The notes: generated from the sequence alone by a model not told the origin. Shown: positions 1 through 10,800, counted from the stretch's first letter. The stretch is DNA of 42,711 nucleotides from Oscillatoriales cyanobacterium (GCA_004292955.1 RDXX01000042.1:1-42711); one strand, 5' to 3'. Program-made: numbers and translations.

Positions 1-723
1 AAATTTGGAGATGTTCCAATTCCCAATCAAAATCCCAGAAATCATTTTCGGCTCCAATCTCGCATTTTTTCTCGTCTCATACCCTGATTCAGCAACGCCT
101 AAATCTAATACAGTTTCTTGGGAGTTGACAGCAGTGTAATACTGTCGGATTTTTTGATGCCGTGCCGGCGAGAATTTGATGCCGCATTCGATGCCCAAGT
201 GGGCAACGGCTGCGGCGTAGCTGTCTTGAAGTTTGCTCAAGCCACTTCTTGTCCCTCCAAACTCCGTACTTCTGTAGCTGAGTTTTCCCTCATTGTTGAT
301 AGGCACCCAGAGACAGTGGATGTGAGGGGTGGCTTCATCGAGGTGCAGGGCGGTTTGAAGAATGTTACTCCCTACGTGTTCTTCCAGCCAGTTAGTTGAA
401 GCTTCTGTCCATAGAACCAGTTGCTTTTGCTGCCAGTACCCATAGTCTTCCGGGCAAGAGGGTCTGAAGTAGCTGGGGGAAGCCCCCAGGAGGATGTCTG
501 CGGCAATGACTGCATCTTTTCGGACTTTTTGAGAGCCAATTTTTGCCCGTGCTAGTTCCACGACTGCTTCGGGCGATGTTTGGCCTTGCAAGATTTCAAC
601 AGTCTTGTTTTCGTCAGCATTTGGTACGACAGTGGTTCGGCTATTATGTCTGGCCGCTGTTCTCAAACATTCGATCGATTTAAGTTTTCCAACTCTCAAA
701 ACGGCTTGTGGTGTACGAAACAT
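1..723 (-). CDS. MobV/Pre-family plasmid mobilization relaxase, partial (C-terminus outside window)
   Basis: The minus frame is open from ATG at 723-721 to the left window edge, giving the first 241 residues without a stop. Residues 127-136 read HLDEATPHIH, followed by CLWVPI: this is the histidine-rich metal-binding motif of MobV/Pre (plasmid recombination) relaxases. The N-terminus (RVGKLKS, later HNSR and PNAD) matches the family's first motif. MobV enzymes nick oriT and mobilize plasmids or integrative elements by a conjugation machinery supplied in trans. A purine-rich GGGAGG/GAGG stretch lies 10-15 nt upstream of the ATG. The reading frame looks intact here, but completeness cannot be judged. 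It implies plasmid DNA or an integrated mobilizable element at this edge. Confidence 0.85.
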   Translation of the reverse strand, partial: MFRTPQAVLRVGKLKSIECLRTAARHNSRTTVVPNADENKTVEILQGQTSPEAVVELARAKIGSQKVRKDAVIAADILLGASPSYFRPSCPEDYGYWQQKQLVLWTEASTNWLEEHVGSNILQTALHLDEATPHIHCLWVPINNEGKLSYRSTEFGGTRSGLSKLQDSYAAAVAHLGIECGIKFSPARHQKIRQYYTAVNSQETVLDLGVAESGYETRKNARLEPKMISGILIGNWNISKF

Positions 724-1662
724 GGCGGTGTCCTCGCCTCCCAAGTTTTGCTCGCTTTCTTATGCTTTTGACTTATGCTTTTGAGACTCTGTGGTTAAAT
801 AATTGCCAAGAAGTCGATCGTAACTTGGGCTAATTTCTGTGTCACTAAATCTATCCAAGTCGGGTCATTTTGTGGATGGGGGCGAGTTCACGGGAGAAGT
901 CCCTTAAAGTCGATCGTAACGGGCATCACTGGTATAGCCCTTTTCTGTACGATGAGGTACCCTTGGGGATTGGGCATAGGGCATCCATAGATCGGTTTGT
1001 ACCCCGCGCGTGGCTTGAGAACCGCTATACTCCTAACTCATAGCAGCAAAAATAACTGCACTATCCAACAGCAAGCTGAACAATTGCATCAGTTATGATC
1101 TGCAAATTAGGCTTTTTGAGATAGGTTTTTCGATTCTGCGCTTTTGTCAAAAAAACAGGTATTTCGATACCCCCAAGTATTCGGTGACTGAAATGGTAAA
1201 AAACGGCGCAATGCGGAGTAAGTAAAGACGCGCAATATTTGCTTCCATGCCCCCCTGTAGTATTTGCCTGAATCTCGGTTTTTGGCAATGCCTACCTGCT
1301 ATTCTATGCAATTTTTGATGGTCTGAAAACACCTGTATTCCTTGTGCTATATGAATATTTGGGTGTGTGGATTAAAATGGATCTAAGTGTAACGTTCATA
1401 GACAAAAGTACAACGTTCGCGGACAAAAATGAGATGAAAGTGTACGAAAATAGATGAACTGCGAACGAGTGTTGTAACGTCAAGTTTAGTGTAGTTTTAG
1501 TATTGGTAAATCTAGTTTGGTAGCAGTTTGGTAGTGTTCGATCGTAGTAAACCCGAATTTGGTTGCTGCTACGAATCGGTATCATTAAGCACATTTTTTT
1601 AAAAATATTGTGCAAATTGTCGATCGAAAAACCGTAGTTTCTTGTGGTACCCAGTGATTCCA
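724..1662. other. Gene-free, probably decayed stretch with a short repeat cluster
   Basis: No convincing gene was found on either strand; the open frames of 60-119 codons here are AT-rich and low in information. Besides the 14-bp repeats near 811-920, the segment around 1391-1480 holds short related units: AACGTTCATAGACAAAAGT at 1391 and AACGTTCGCGGACAAAAAT at 1412 (21-bp spacing), followed by GATGAA and GCGAAC echoes. Such phased units resemble multi-repeat transposon ends, but no transposase is attached. Confidence 0.4.
811..920. repeat. Pair of 14-bp direct repeats upstream of the relaxase gene
   Basis: AAGTCGATCGTAAC occurs at 811-824 and again at 907-920, 96 bp apart, in the non-coding DNA just upstream of the MobV start. 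MobV origins of transfer usually lie upstream of the relaxase gene, so this is where an oriT or iteron-like site would be expected. No match to a known nick site was recognised, and part of each repeat is the common CGATCG motif. Confidence 0.4.
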
Positions 1663-2060
1663 TTATTTTGAAGCAAGCAGCTTTTCAAGTTCGCTAGCGG
1701 CTAAACGTTGCTCTCTCACCCGACTAACTCAAATAGCGTCAGTCAAGCTGAGTAAGGCATAAAGTTTTGGATCGTTCTTGGCAGCTTGGGGGACTGAACG
1801 GTACAGAGGCGCGATCGCCTGTCCTCTCACGATACCCTCAGGGTCGGGCCAGATATAAACCTCAGATGGTGAGACAAACCAGCTTGCTTTGCAAAGGTTC
1901 AGCAGAATGTGCTGTTGGCAGTCCTCGCGAGAGGGGGCCTGGTTGGGCGTAGAATACGTAGCGCAGCCCGTGAACTAGGAATTCCAACACCGCTTGCTTC
2001 AAAATTTTTCGCCCTTGAGCCATACCCGCAATGTCTAGAAATGTAATTGAATAATAATGA
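1663..2060 (-). pseudogene. Broken regulator-like gene (frameshift plus in-frame stop)
   Basis: Reading the minus strand, a recognisable protein starts around 2045-2015 (AGMAQGRKILKQAVLEFLVHG), continues with GPLSRGLPTAHSAEPLQSKLV, then must change frame near 1880 to SPSEVYIWPDPEGIVRG and VPQAAKNDPKLYALLSLTDA. A TGA at 1731-1729 interrupts it where arginine (CGA) would fit, and the frame resumes as VSRVREQRLAASELEKLLAS to the TAA at 1665-1663. The pattern resembles, from memory, a family of small winged-helix/MarR-like regulators; the family name is uncertain. The N-terminal DNA-binding part is missing. One frameshift and one nonsense change indicate a dead gene. Confidence 0.55.
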
Positions 2061-2251
2061 CGATCGAATAATCGCTGTTGGTGGACTCTCCCACCGACAG
2101 CGATTATCATTCTGGAACCTAGTATTGTCGTAGAAAACTCGGTTTCTGGACGGCGAGGCGTAAGTTTTAGTAAATTTTTGTAACAAATTGTCGCGTCAGC
2201 GCATAAAATCTCGATCGACACCCTGATAGATATACAGGGAACTCGTTTTCT

Positions 2252-3889
2252 ATGCAAACAAGCAATGCCAACCCAACCATCGACTCTGAGGTGCACGTGA
2301 AAAAATTAAAAAAAATGTTTGAACAAACTTCCTCTCGCGGGTTTGTTCAAAGTTGTCTGTCGCTGACTGCTTTTACTTTATTGGGATTTACCGTAGTTGA
2401 ACCAGTCAGCGCCGCCAGTATCCATACAGGTTTTTCCTCCTATGCCATTACAGACCTCGGCCCCGGCAACACTTACAGTATCAACAATCTCGGACAAGTG
2501 GTAATGGGTAAAAATGGTGTGGGTTGGATTTGGGAAAACGGTCAATTGACTGAAGTTACCGACAGCACTTGGGCTTACCAAATCAACACTTCCGGTCAAG
2601 TTGTGGGCCGATATCTCAGCGAAAATTGGACGGATAATGCCTATTTGTGGGAAAACGGTCAAAGGACAGACCTCGGTTATTTTGGTGGCATTAGCAGTAG
2701 CGCTAGTGACATCAATGATGCTGGGCAAATAGTTGGTAAGTTTAACATTACCCAAGAGCAATTTAACCCCTTTGTATGGCAAAGCGGTGTAATGACAAAA
2801 CTCGATACTCTTGGTTTCAATGGCGGGGCTATGAGTATCAATAACAAAGGGCAAGTAGTTGGTTATTCCGGTCTTGTTTTCGGCATAACTCATGCTGCCT
2901 TGTGGGAAAATGGCACGATCGTAGACTTGGGAACTCTGGAAGGACACAACGACAGTATTGCTTACGATATCAACGATTTGGGACAGGCGATCGGCCATTC
3001 AGCAGATAAGAACACTCGGCAAAGTAAACCTGTTATTTGGTCAAACGGTAAACTTACAGAACTCAAAACTCTCGGTGGCAATGTCAATTACGGGGTTGCA
3101 ATTAATAATAAAGGACAAGCAGTCGGTTTTGGTAACACAAGTGTCAATGGCAGCCTCAGTCACGGTTTAATCTGGGAAGACGGCGAAATGGCTAACCTTA
3201 ACAGTTTGATTCCTGCTGATTCTGGGTGGTTTTTACAGCAAATCAGCGGCATTAACGATCGCGGTCAAATTGTCGGTCAAGGGATTAACCGCGCGACTGG
3301 TACAAATCATGCTTTTCTGCTCGATCCTATCAGCGGTAGTTCTCAGCGCAATCCTGTATTACCCGATCGTTTTGAGGATGGTTGGCATATTTTTAATAAT
3401 GTAGCAAATCGCCTGTGGTTTGACCCGCCAACCTCGGCGGGTTTTGCGTTCAAAATCGGCGAGGATATTGTTGGGTCAAGTCCGATCGCATTTAATCCCA
3501 AGCCAACCGAACCATCGCTATTTACGAAAATTCTCAGTTTGCCCAGCGGTATTGATGCTGACGAACTTTTTTCTATCGCAGTTGGCGGTCAAGAAATCGG
3601 TAAATTCAAGCCTAATGAAATAGTGGATTTTGTGGCTTTGCTCGGTTACGGCGTATCGGAGTTTAGCGTACTCGGTATCGATGCACCAATCGAGCCGACT
3701 AACCCTCTAGCATTCCCAATAAAATTAGAATCAAATCGGGATAAGTTCTCGTTTAAAATGCGGGCGATCGATGGTGCTGAACCTGTTCCCGAACCTTCAG
3801 AAATTGGAGGGATAGTAACTGCGGCTGCAATTTTCGGCGGCTTGTTATGGAAACGCAAACGCAGCGATCGAAAAGTGCAAGTCAAGTAA
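2252..3889 (+). CDS. HAF-repeat exoprotein with PEP-CTERM sorting signal
   Basis: An exported protein of up to 545 aa. A signal peptide is visible (hydrophobic stretch ending VVEPVSA before AS). It is followed by about seven repeats of the HAF type, each carrying a form of INNKGQVVG and a LWENG element, over roughly residues 65-385. The C-terminus reads VPEPSEIGGIVTAAAIFGG then a basic KRKRS tail: a PEP-CTERM signal (Pro-Glu-Pro, transmembrane helix, arginine/lysine cluster), which in other bacteria is processed by exosortase and links to exopolysaccharide export. No exosortase gene lies in this window. The ATG at 2252 gives an overlong signal peptide. A GTG at 2297 with GAGG 5 nt upstream would give a standard one (VKKLKKMFEQ...) and may be the true start. 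Function of the repeat domain is unknown. Confidence 0.85.
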   Translation: MQTSNANPTIDSEVHVKKLKKMFEQTSSRGFVQSCLSLTAFTLLGFTVVEPVSAASIHTGFSSYAITDLGPGNTYSINNLGQVVMGKNGVGWIWENGQLTEVTDSTWAYQINTSGQVVGRYLSENWTDNAYLWENGQRTDLGYFGGISSSASDINDAGQIVGKFNITQEQFNPFVWQSGVMTKLDTLGFNGGAMSINNKGQVVGYSGLVFGITHAALWENGTIVDLGTLEGHNDSIAYDINDLGQAIGHSADKNTRQSKPVIWSNGKLTELKTLGGNVNYGVAINNKGQAVGFGNTSVNGSLSHGLIWEDGEMANLNSLIPADSGWFLQQISGINDRGQIVGQGINRATGTNHAFLLDPISGSSQRNPVLPDRFEDGWHIFNNVANRLWFDPPTSAGFAFKIGEDIVGSSPIAFNPKPTEPSLFTKILSLPSGIDADELFSIAVGGQEIGKFKPNEIVDFVALLGYGVSEFSVLGIDAPIEPTNPLAFPIKLESNRDKFSFKMRAIDGAEPVPEPSEIGGIVTAAAIFGGLLWKRKRSDRKVQVK

Positions 3890-4619
3890 TCTTTTGCGGG
3901 GGCGATCGATTATATTTAATTAAGCTGTTTTACATTTAAATCGATCGGGCTATCTCGGCAAGGCTTGCGGTTTCAGCACTCAAAAATCCCAGTTTAAATG
4001 CGAAACAGCTTAGGGTTTGCTGAATAATCGATCGCCCGCAAAGAACAAGTCCGATTTCTGGTATCCCCTTGACAACTGCCATACAGGCTTAACTTATTAC
4101 CCATGGGTAGAGGCTGTGGGTACGGTGGCAGTTGCGGTTTGGCAAGGTTGAGGGCGCGCCACAACAACGAAACTTCGCCGTGTGGGGGGCGGTTCGGCAA
4201 GGTTGAGGGCGCGCCACAACAACGAAACTTCGCCGTGTGGGGGTAAGTTCCGGTTCGAGAATGTTTTGGCGAGATCCCTTCCTGAGCCGACTTCTGGCGG
4301 CTCCATTCTCCAATTTATAAAGTTTTATGAAGATTAGGCAGCGTTCTGCATAAAACTAACGCCTGCTTCCAGATAGATAAGTAACGGCCGATTTTTGAGG
4401 GTGACGGGAACTCTACCTTTAACCCTCGCTGGCTGTGGGACTCGTGCATCAACAACAGAAACTGGGTTTTTTGCCCTGCGTGCGATCGCTAGAAATTGCC
4501 AGGATTGTTTTATAAAATGCCACTAAAAATTCTGTCTTACCAGTTGACAAATTGCAAATTACCAGCGTTCGATCGAACTTATACAAAACAGGAGTAAAAA
4601 CTCAAATGGTTTGTCAAAT
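3890..4619. other. Long intergenic region upstream of the giant protease gene
   Basis: About 0.97 kb separate the HAF gene from the protease gene. It contains a 55-bp tandem repeat (4134-4243), a perfect 12-bp palindrome GTTCGATCGAAC at 4567-4578 (HIP1-like), and the regulatory region annotated separately at 4620-4778. No open frame here has support as a gene; those at 3994-4313 are minus-strand readings of the tandem repeat. Confidence 0.5.
4134..4243. repeat. 55-bp tandem duplication
   Basis: Two adjacent, nearly identical 55-bp units (4134-4188 and 4189-4243), each GCGGTT(T/C)GGCAAGG followed by the same GC-rich core containing GGGCGCGCC and ending TTCGCCGTGTGGGGG. They differ by only one or two bases, which suggests recent duplication. 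No coding role is seen. Confidence 0.85.
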
Positions 4620-4652
4620 CTTCATAAAGCCTTCATCAAGTCTTCATCAAAA
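4620..4652 (+). promoter_or_regulatory. Three 11-bp phased direct repeats: response-regulator-type operator
   Basis: CTTCATAAAGC (4620-4630), CTTCATCAAGT (4631-4641) and CTTCATCAAAA (4642-4652) are consecutive with an exact 11-bp period. The conserved CTTCAT core at one helical turn is the architecture bound by OmpR/PhoB-family response regulators (Pho-box style, 7-bp half-sites with 4-bp spacers). It lies directly upstream of a TTGACA promoter element and about 210 bp upstream of the giant protease start. The regulator is not identifiable from the sequence; the core differs from the CTTAACCT cyanobacterial Pho-box consensus. Confidence 0.6.
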
Positions 4653-4658
4653 TATCGA

Positions 4659-4689
4659 TTGACAGGAGAGAAAAAATGCCTAATAATAT
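4659..4689 (+). promoter_or_regulatory. Candidate sigma-70 promoter for the giant protease gene
   Basis: A perfect -35 element TTGACA at 4659-4664 is followed after 16 bp by TAATAA (4681-4686), or after 19 bp by TAATAT (4684-4689). It begins 7 bp after the triple direct repeat. Transcription from here would give a 5' leader of about 160-170 nt before the ATG at 4864. Confidence 0.5.
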
Positions 4690-4760
4690 AGTTCGTCAAA
4701 AAGATTTTCATGATTCATCCATTAAAGCCTCATATTATCATTCTGAGTGAGGCAAAGCAT

Positions 4761-4778
4761 CTTAAACGACAGTTTAAG
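4761..4778 (+). promoter_or_regulatory. Perfect inverted repeat in the 5' leader of the protease gene
   Basis: CTTAAAC (4761-4767), GACA loop, GTTTAAG (4772-4778): a perfect 7-bp stem 85 bp upstream of the start codon. It could be a leader hairpin or a dimeric operator. It is not followed by a T-tract, so a terminator is unlikely. Confidence 0.35.
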
Positions 4779-4863
4779 TATTAAAAATTCGCCATACCTG
4801 TATTTATTTCCGGGTCGTTGTTTTTTGATAAACCTAAGTTGATTAAGGAAAGGGGTGTATAAA

Positions 4864-7800
4864 ATGTCCAATATTCAAATCGGTAGCCTCAACGATAACT
4901 ATTTCTCGATCGGTTCTACGGATAACACCGATCCTAAAGATAGCTATTTTTTCAGTCTTCCCAGGATGGGTAGCGCCCGCATCTCCGCGATCGGTGTTAG
5001 TGGCGATATCAATATGGAACTGCGCGACAAAGAAGGGAAGGTAATCAAAAGTATTTCAACTAGCGACGTAAAAGCTGGAATTATTAACATCGATAATTTA
5101 GGGGCGGCGGATTATATTTTAAATATTTCTCCTGTTTCCGGCTACACAAATTATCAAGTCAGTTTAACTGCCGATGGTAGAATCGATCCGTTAAGCGGTT
5201 TGGGGGTTGATGCGGGATTTTTTGTCTCGCAAAAAAGTGAAGTAGGCTTCGATTTTCTCAACGATGGCGGCAGATATCAAGGGGAAATAGCTATTTTTAG
5301 TCTCGATGGTATGGAGCGATTTGCTTCAGATTATAAGGGATTTATGAAGGAAGCTGCCAGACGATCGCTGAGTAATTCTGTATTGGGTCATATCACGATT
5401 TTTGAATCCGTAGAGGGGGGAAATCCTCTATTTCGTGGCACTTTGGGAGAAGAAAATTATAATGATGGGCCGTATCAGGGCGTGAAGACATTTACCACAA
5501 CTCCCGGAAAGGCTTATGCTGTAATGTTGGTGCCAAATGGTACAGTGCAAGAGGTTTTTAACAATCCCGATATTGGTGGAGATAAGCGCCCGCTGTTTTC
5601 GTTATCTAGTCTCAACCCAAATGATGCTTGGTTGTACGGTCAAATAGCGGACGTTGATGGTGGTGGCTTGGTATTTTCCCTAGAGGATCAGCGGGTTGAT
5701 ACGGGTTCGGATGGCGATTATCAGGATGTTATTTTTAAGTTGACAGGTGCGATCGGCAAAGCTGTACCGTTGAAAGAAGTAATTAATCCGGCTAAGGATT
5801 GGACTACTTCTGAAGGCGGGAAGAAATTTATCGATTTTCTCAAATCAAAGCCACCAATAAATACGCCACCGAAAGACTTACAGTTCGATTTAAAAGCCAT
5901 TTATAAAATTGGTGAAACGATTGAGTTAACAAGTGGAAAAGTAATCGATGGTAATGGGGCGATCGACCTAGACAGAATAAAATTATCATTGCGAAAAGCA
6001 GGCGATGAGTGGACTAATTTAGCAGATGCAACGAATTTTACAGCCGGCAGTCAGGGGTTGGCAACTTTTAGTTATTCTTTACCTGCTTTAGGGGCGGGGA
6101 ATTATGAATTAAGGGCGATCGCCTATGACAAAGCAGGCGCTACCAGCGAGACGGTACTCAAAAGCTTTAGTGTCAAAGAAGCTACAGTTACGCCAACTCC
6201 GACACCGCCAACTCCGACACCTACGCCGCCAACTCCGACACCGCCAACAAATACAGCTCCTAAAAACTTGCAATTTGATGTTTTACCTGCTTACAAAGTG
6301 GGAGAACAAATCAGCTTTACAGGCGGTAAAGTTTACGACGCCGACGGTGTTGATAACCTGGAAAAAGTAGAGTTTTCTAGAAAGAAGGAAGGCGGAGAAT
6401 GGATGAAGGTTATTAATGCTGAAAATTTCATCGCTGACAGTCAAGGCTGGGGAACTTTTAGCTATTATTTGTCGGATTTAAGTGCAGGGGAGTATGAGGT
6501 AAAGGCGATCGCCTATGACAAAGCAGGCGCTACCAGCGAGACGGTACTCAAAAGCTTTATTGTCAAAGAAGCTACGGTTACGCCAACTCCGACACCGACA
6601 CCGCCAACCCCGACACCTACGCCGCCAACTCCGACACCGCCAACAAATACAGCTCCTAAAAACTTGCAATTTGATGTTTTACCTGCTTACACAGTGGGAG
6701 AAACAATCAGCTTTACAGGCGGTAAAGTTTACGACGCCGACGGTGTTGATAACCTGGAAAAAGTAGAATTTTCTAGAAAGAAGGAAGGCGGAGAATGGCT
6801 CAAGGTTATTAATGCTGAAAATTTCATCGCTGATAGTCAAGGCTGGGGAACTTTTAGCTATTATTTGTCGGATTTAAGTGCAGGTGAGTATGAGGTAAAG
6901 GCGATCGCCTATGACAAAGCAGGCGCTACCAGCGAGACGGTACTCAAAAGCTTTATTGTAAAAGAAGCTACAGTTACGCCAACCCCAACTCCGACACCGC
7001 CACCCCCAACTCCGACACCGCCAACCCCAACTCCGACACCGCCAACTCCAACTCCGACACCGCCAACTCCAACTCCGGTTAACCGATCGCCAGAAAATTT
7101 GCAATTTAGCCTGCCAAATATTGCTAAACCCAATGAGGCAATTCCGCTAACAAATGGCAAAATTTTTGATGCTAATGGAGCTGATACTTTAGCCAAAGTA
7201 GATTTTTGGTTGCAGAAAGAGGGGGGAGAATGGACAGATATTAATGATGTTACTACTTTTACTTCCGACAGTTCCGACAATCGTTGGGCAACTTTTAATT
7301 ATACGTTGAGTGGGTTAGTGGCGGGTAAATATCAGTTGAAGGCAATCGGCTACGATAAATCTGGTGCAGCTAGCAATGAAGCGAGTCGCAATTTGTTAGT
7401 CAATAGTGCGCCGGGGGATTTACAATTTAGAACTTTACCTCTCTATACCAAGGGTGAAAAAATTAGCTTTAGTGGCGCTAAGGTTTTTGATACAGAAGGA
7501 GTCAGCGATATTGCTAAAGTCGATTTCTGGTTCCAAAAAGAAGGTGGTGAGAAAATTGAAATCGCTAATGATGTTACTGAATTTACCACTGACAGTGATG
7601 GGTTCGGCCGATTTAACTTTAGTGATAATTTGAGCGGTTTAGCACCGGGGCGCTATCAATTATCGGCGATCGCCTATGATAAAGCAGGTGGTGCTAGCCC
7701 GGTTGCGAGTCAAAAGTTTGCGCTGATTAGCGATCCGGGTGCAGATGGGTTGTCTGATGAAGTCAGATTGGCGATCGCAGGTTCAGCTAATCTAAAAAAA

Positions 7801-10800
7801 TACGATCCAGAAACCTTGGCTAAAACGCGAGAATGGTTAGTTTGGCTGACCCCCGGCAGTTCTTCCTCGCAGTTGGCTAGTAGTTTAGGCGCTTTAGATT
7901 TAGGTACAGCCGGACACATTCCCAACACTTACCGATGGCAATTTCCAGAAGATGCCGATCCATTGCAAGTTCAGCAGTCTTTACTTTCGCTCAGTCCGGT
8001 AGAATTTGCCTATCCCCTTGTTCCCATACAGCCAAAATTGCTGTCGGAACCCAAGGATGAACCTTTGGTAAAAGATGGAACTCAGTGGCACTTGCAAACA
8101 GGCATTAACCCAACCGCTAATGTGATGTCTGCTTGGGAGTTAGCGCGAGGGAAGGGTGTAGTTATTGGCATTGTTGACGACGGCTTTGAGTACGAGCATC
8201 CAGAATTGAAATCTCAATATCGATCGGATCTGAGTTGGGATTTCAACGAAAATGATGCCAATCCCTTACCCACTTACCAGGGGAAAGTGATTAAGGAATA
8301 TTCCCCGGACAGTTCCCTGAATAGTGGAATCAGAGACTTTCGGCAGACGACTTTCCCTATAAAGGTTCCTCTGACGGGAGTGGTAACAGACGTAAACGTT
8401 CAACTGAATATCCAGCACCCCAAAATCTCTGATTTGGAAGGGTATTTGGTAAGCCCCAAAGAACCTATATTTGACCCCCTAGTTTTCCGGTCTTCGTGGC
8501 GCAATTGGTTCCCCAGACCGGGCGATCCGCCTGCTGCACCACCAGAAGTTGAACTATTCCGAAATATCGGCGGTAGTGGCAGTAATTTTTCTGGTACAAC
8601 ATTTGACGATCGAGCAACAACACCAATCTCGACCGCCTTTGCACCTTTTACGGGCAGTTTCAAACCGCAGGTGAGTTTGGCCGATGCTAATAACCAGTGG
8701 GCACCGGGTTATTGGCAATTAAGGATTAACAATGAAGGACAGTTAAACACTGGAAAAATTAATCAGTTTGGTTTGGATTTCAGTACCTACAATCCTCATG
8801 GAACATCGGTAGCAGGAGTTGCGCTTGCTAATGGTTCTAATGGCTATCAAGGCAGTGGAGTTGCTCCGGAAGCTTCCTTCGCTGGATTGCGCCTAATTGC
8901 TGATAAATTTGACGATATAATTTTAGCGAATGCGCTGTATGACGTGTCTGGTAAAAATCGCAATGAGTCTATTGATATCTACAACAATAGTTGGAAGGAA
9001 GAGAATTGGCTGAGCGACTCCGGGCCTGGTGTGACAGCGATGAAGATGGGAGTCAAACAGGGGCGCGGCGGACTCGGTAATATCTATGTTTTTGGTGCTG
9101 GTAACGATGCCTTAGATGACGGAAATGTCAACTATAACGGATTGGCTAATTCTCGCTATGCGATCGCCGTAGGTGCGATCGACAATCGGGGCTACAAGTC
9201 ACCTTATAGCGAACCGGGAGCCTCTCTATTAGTATCTGCATATTCGAGTGGCAACGGAATCGGTATTACCACACCCGATCTGCAAGGTAGCAGGGGATAC
9301 GACGAGAAGGACTATACCACTGGCTTTGGCGGAACTTCAGCGGCGGCACCTTTCGTATCAGGGGTTGTTGCCTTGATGTTAGAAAAAAATCGCTCTTTGA
9401 GTTGGCGGGACGTGCAGCACATCTTAGTAGGAACTGCTCAGAAAAATGATGCTTTCGATCCAGGTTGGTCACAAAATGGAGTAGGGAATTGGGTTAACCA
9501 CAAATACGGTTTTGGGGCTGTCGATCCAAAAGCTGCGGTGGAAAAAGCTGCTAATTGGACATCTGTCGATCGAGAAGTTCAGGTGAGTTCTAACTTACAA
9601 ATTGTCAAGGCAAGTATCCCTGATGGCACAGAAACAGGTTTGTCTTCAAAGATAACAATTAATGAAGATATTAATGTCGAGAAAGTTGAAGTTGTGTTTG
9701 ACATTGACCACAATGATTGGGGCGATTTAACGGTAAAATTAAAATCGCCAGACGGTACAAATTCATTGTTAGTGCTGGCATTACCTAAGGAAAGAGATCC
9801 CAACAATAACTATCCAATAAAGCCTGAATCAACTAAAACACCTTGGCTATTCACTTCTAACCGCTCTTGGGGAGAATCTTCTAAAGGCGACTGGACATTA
9901 GAAGTTATTGATGAAAACGGAAATCAAATTCAAGGATTCTGGGATAGTTGGAAGCTAAATATTTACGGAACTAAGCCAAATGTATCTATAGAGGCAACAG
10001 ATCCGAGTGCTTCAGAAAATGGCGATCCTGGTACAGTGACTATTTCTCGGAAGGGTCAAACAAAATACAATTTGAAGGTCGATTATTTGGTGGGAGGAAC
10101 AGCTAGTGCAGGTCTAGATTATCAGAGATTGAGTGGAAGTGTCACGATTCCTGCCGGTCAGTCAAGTGTCGCCATTCCGATCGTTCCAGTTGATGACAAT
10201 TTAGTGGAAGGAGATGAAACGGTAGCGCTTACGTTATCAACAGGTCAAGGTTACACTATTGGGAAAGATGGCAGTGCGACAGTGACGATCGCCGATAATG
10301 ATGAGCCACCGAATGTTGTTACCAATACCAAAGACAGTGGGCCTGGTAGTTTACGGGCGGTTTTAAATTGGGCCAATAGCAGCCCTGGCAAGGATACAGT
10401 TCTCTTCAAAATTCCGAGTACCGATGCGGGCTACAATACCAGCACCAATGCTTTTACCATTCGACCGCTATCGCCACTGCCACAAATTACCGATTCAGCG
10501 ATTATTGATGGCATGACTCAGCCAGGATATTCAACTCGACCAGTAATTGAATTAGATGGCAGTAATGTATCAGTGGATGGTTTGTATATCTCTGCTGGCA
10601 ACAGTACGGTTAGAGGATTGACAATCAACCGTTTTGGTGTTGACGCTATTCGATTGGCTGGTAATGGCGGCAACATCATTGAAGGAAACTTCATCGGTAC
10701 AGATGTAACTGGCACTCAAGATTTAGGTACGGGCTTTAGTGGCATTTCAGTTTGGTCGCCTAATAATACTATTGGCGGTACAACACTTAAAGCAAGAAAT

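Noticed and set aside
1015..1045. CTATGAGTTAGGAGTATAGCGG (minus strand, in part) as a MobV nick site
   Set aside because: Only a loose resemblance to the pMV158-type recombination site; no proper stem could be drawn.
1299..1663. 119-codon minus-strand ORF
   Set aside because: Low-complexity, AT-driven composition and no recognisable motif; overlaps the repeat cluster at 1391-1480.
4676..4750. 24-codon ORF (MPNNIVRQKDFHDSS...) with AGGAG upstream, a possible leader peptide of the protease gene
   Set aside because: Its start overlaps the predicted -35/-10 region, so the main transcript would begin after the ATG; too short to support otherwise.
6874..7280. Minus-strand frames rich in GVGVGG or SWRCRSWG
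   Set aside because: Antisense readings of the Pro-Thr linker repeats in the protease gene.
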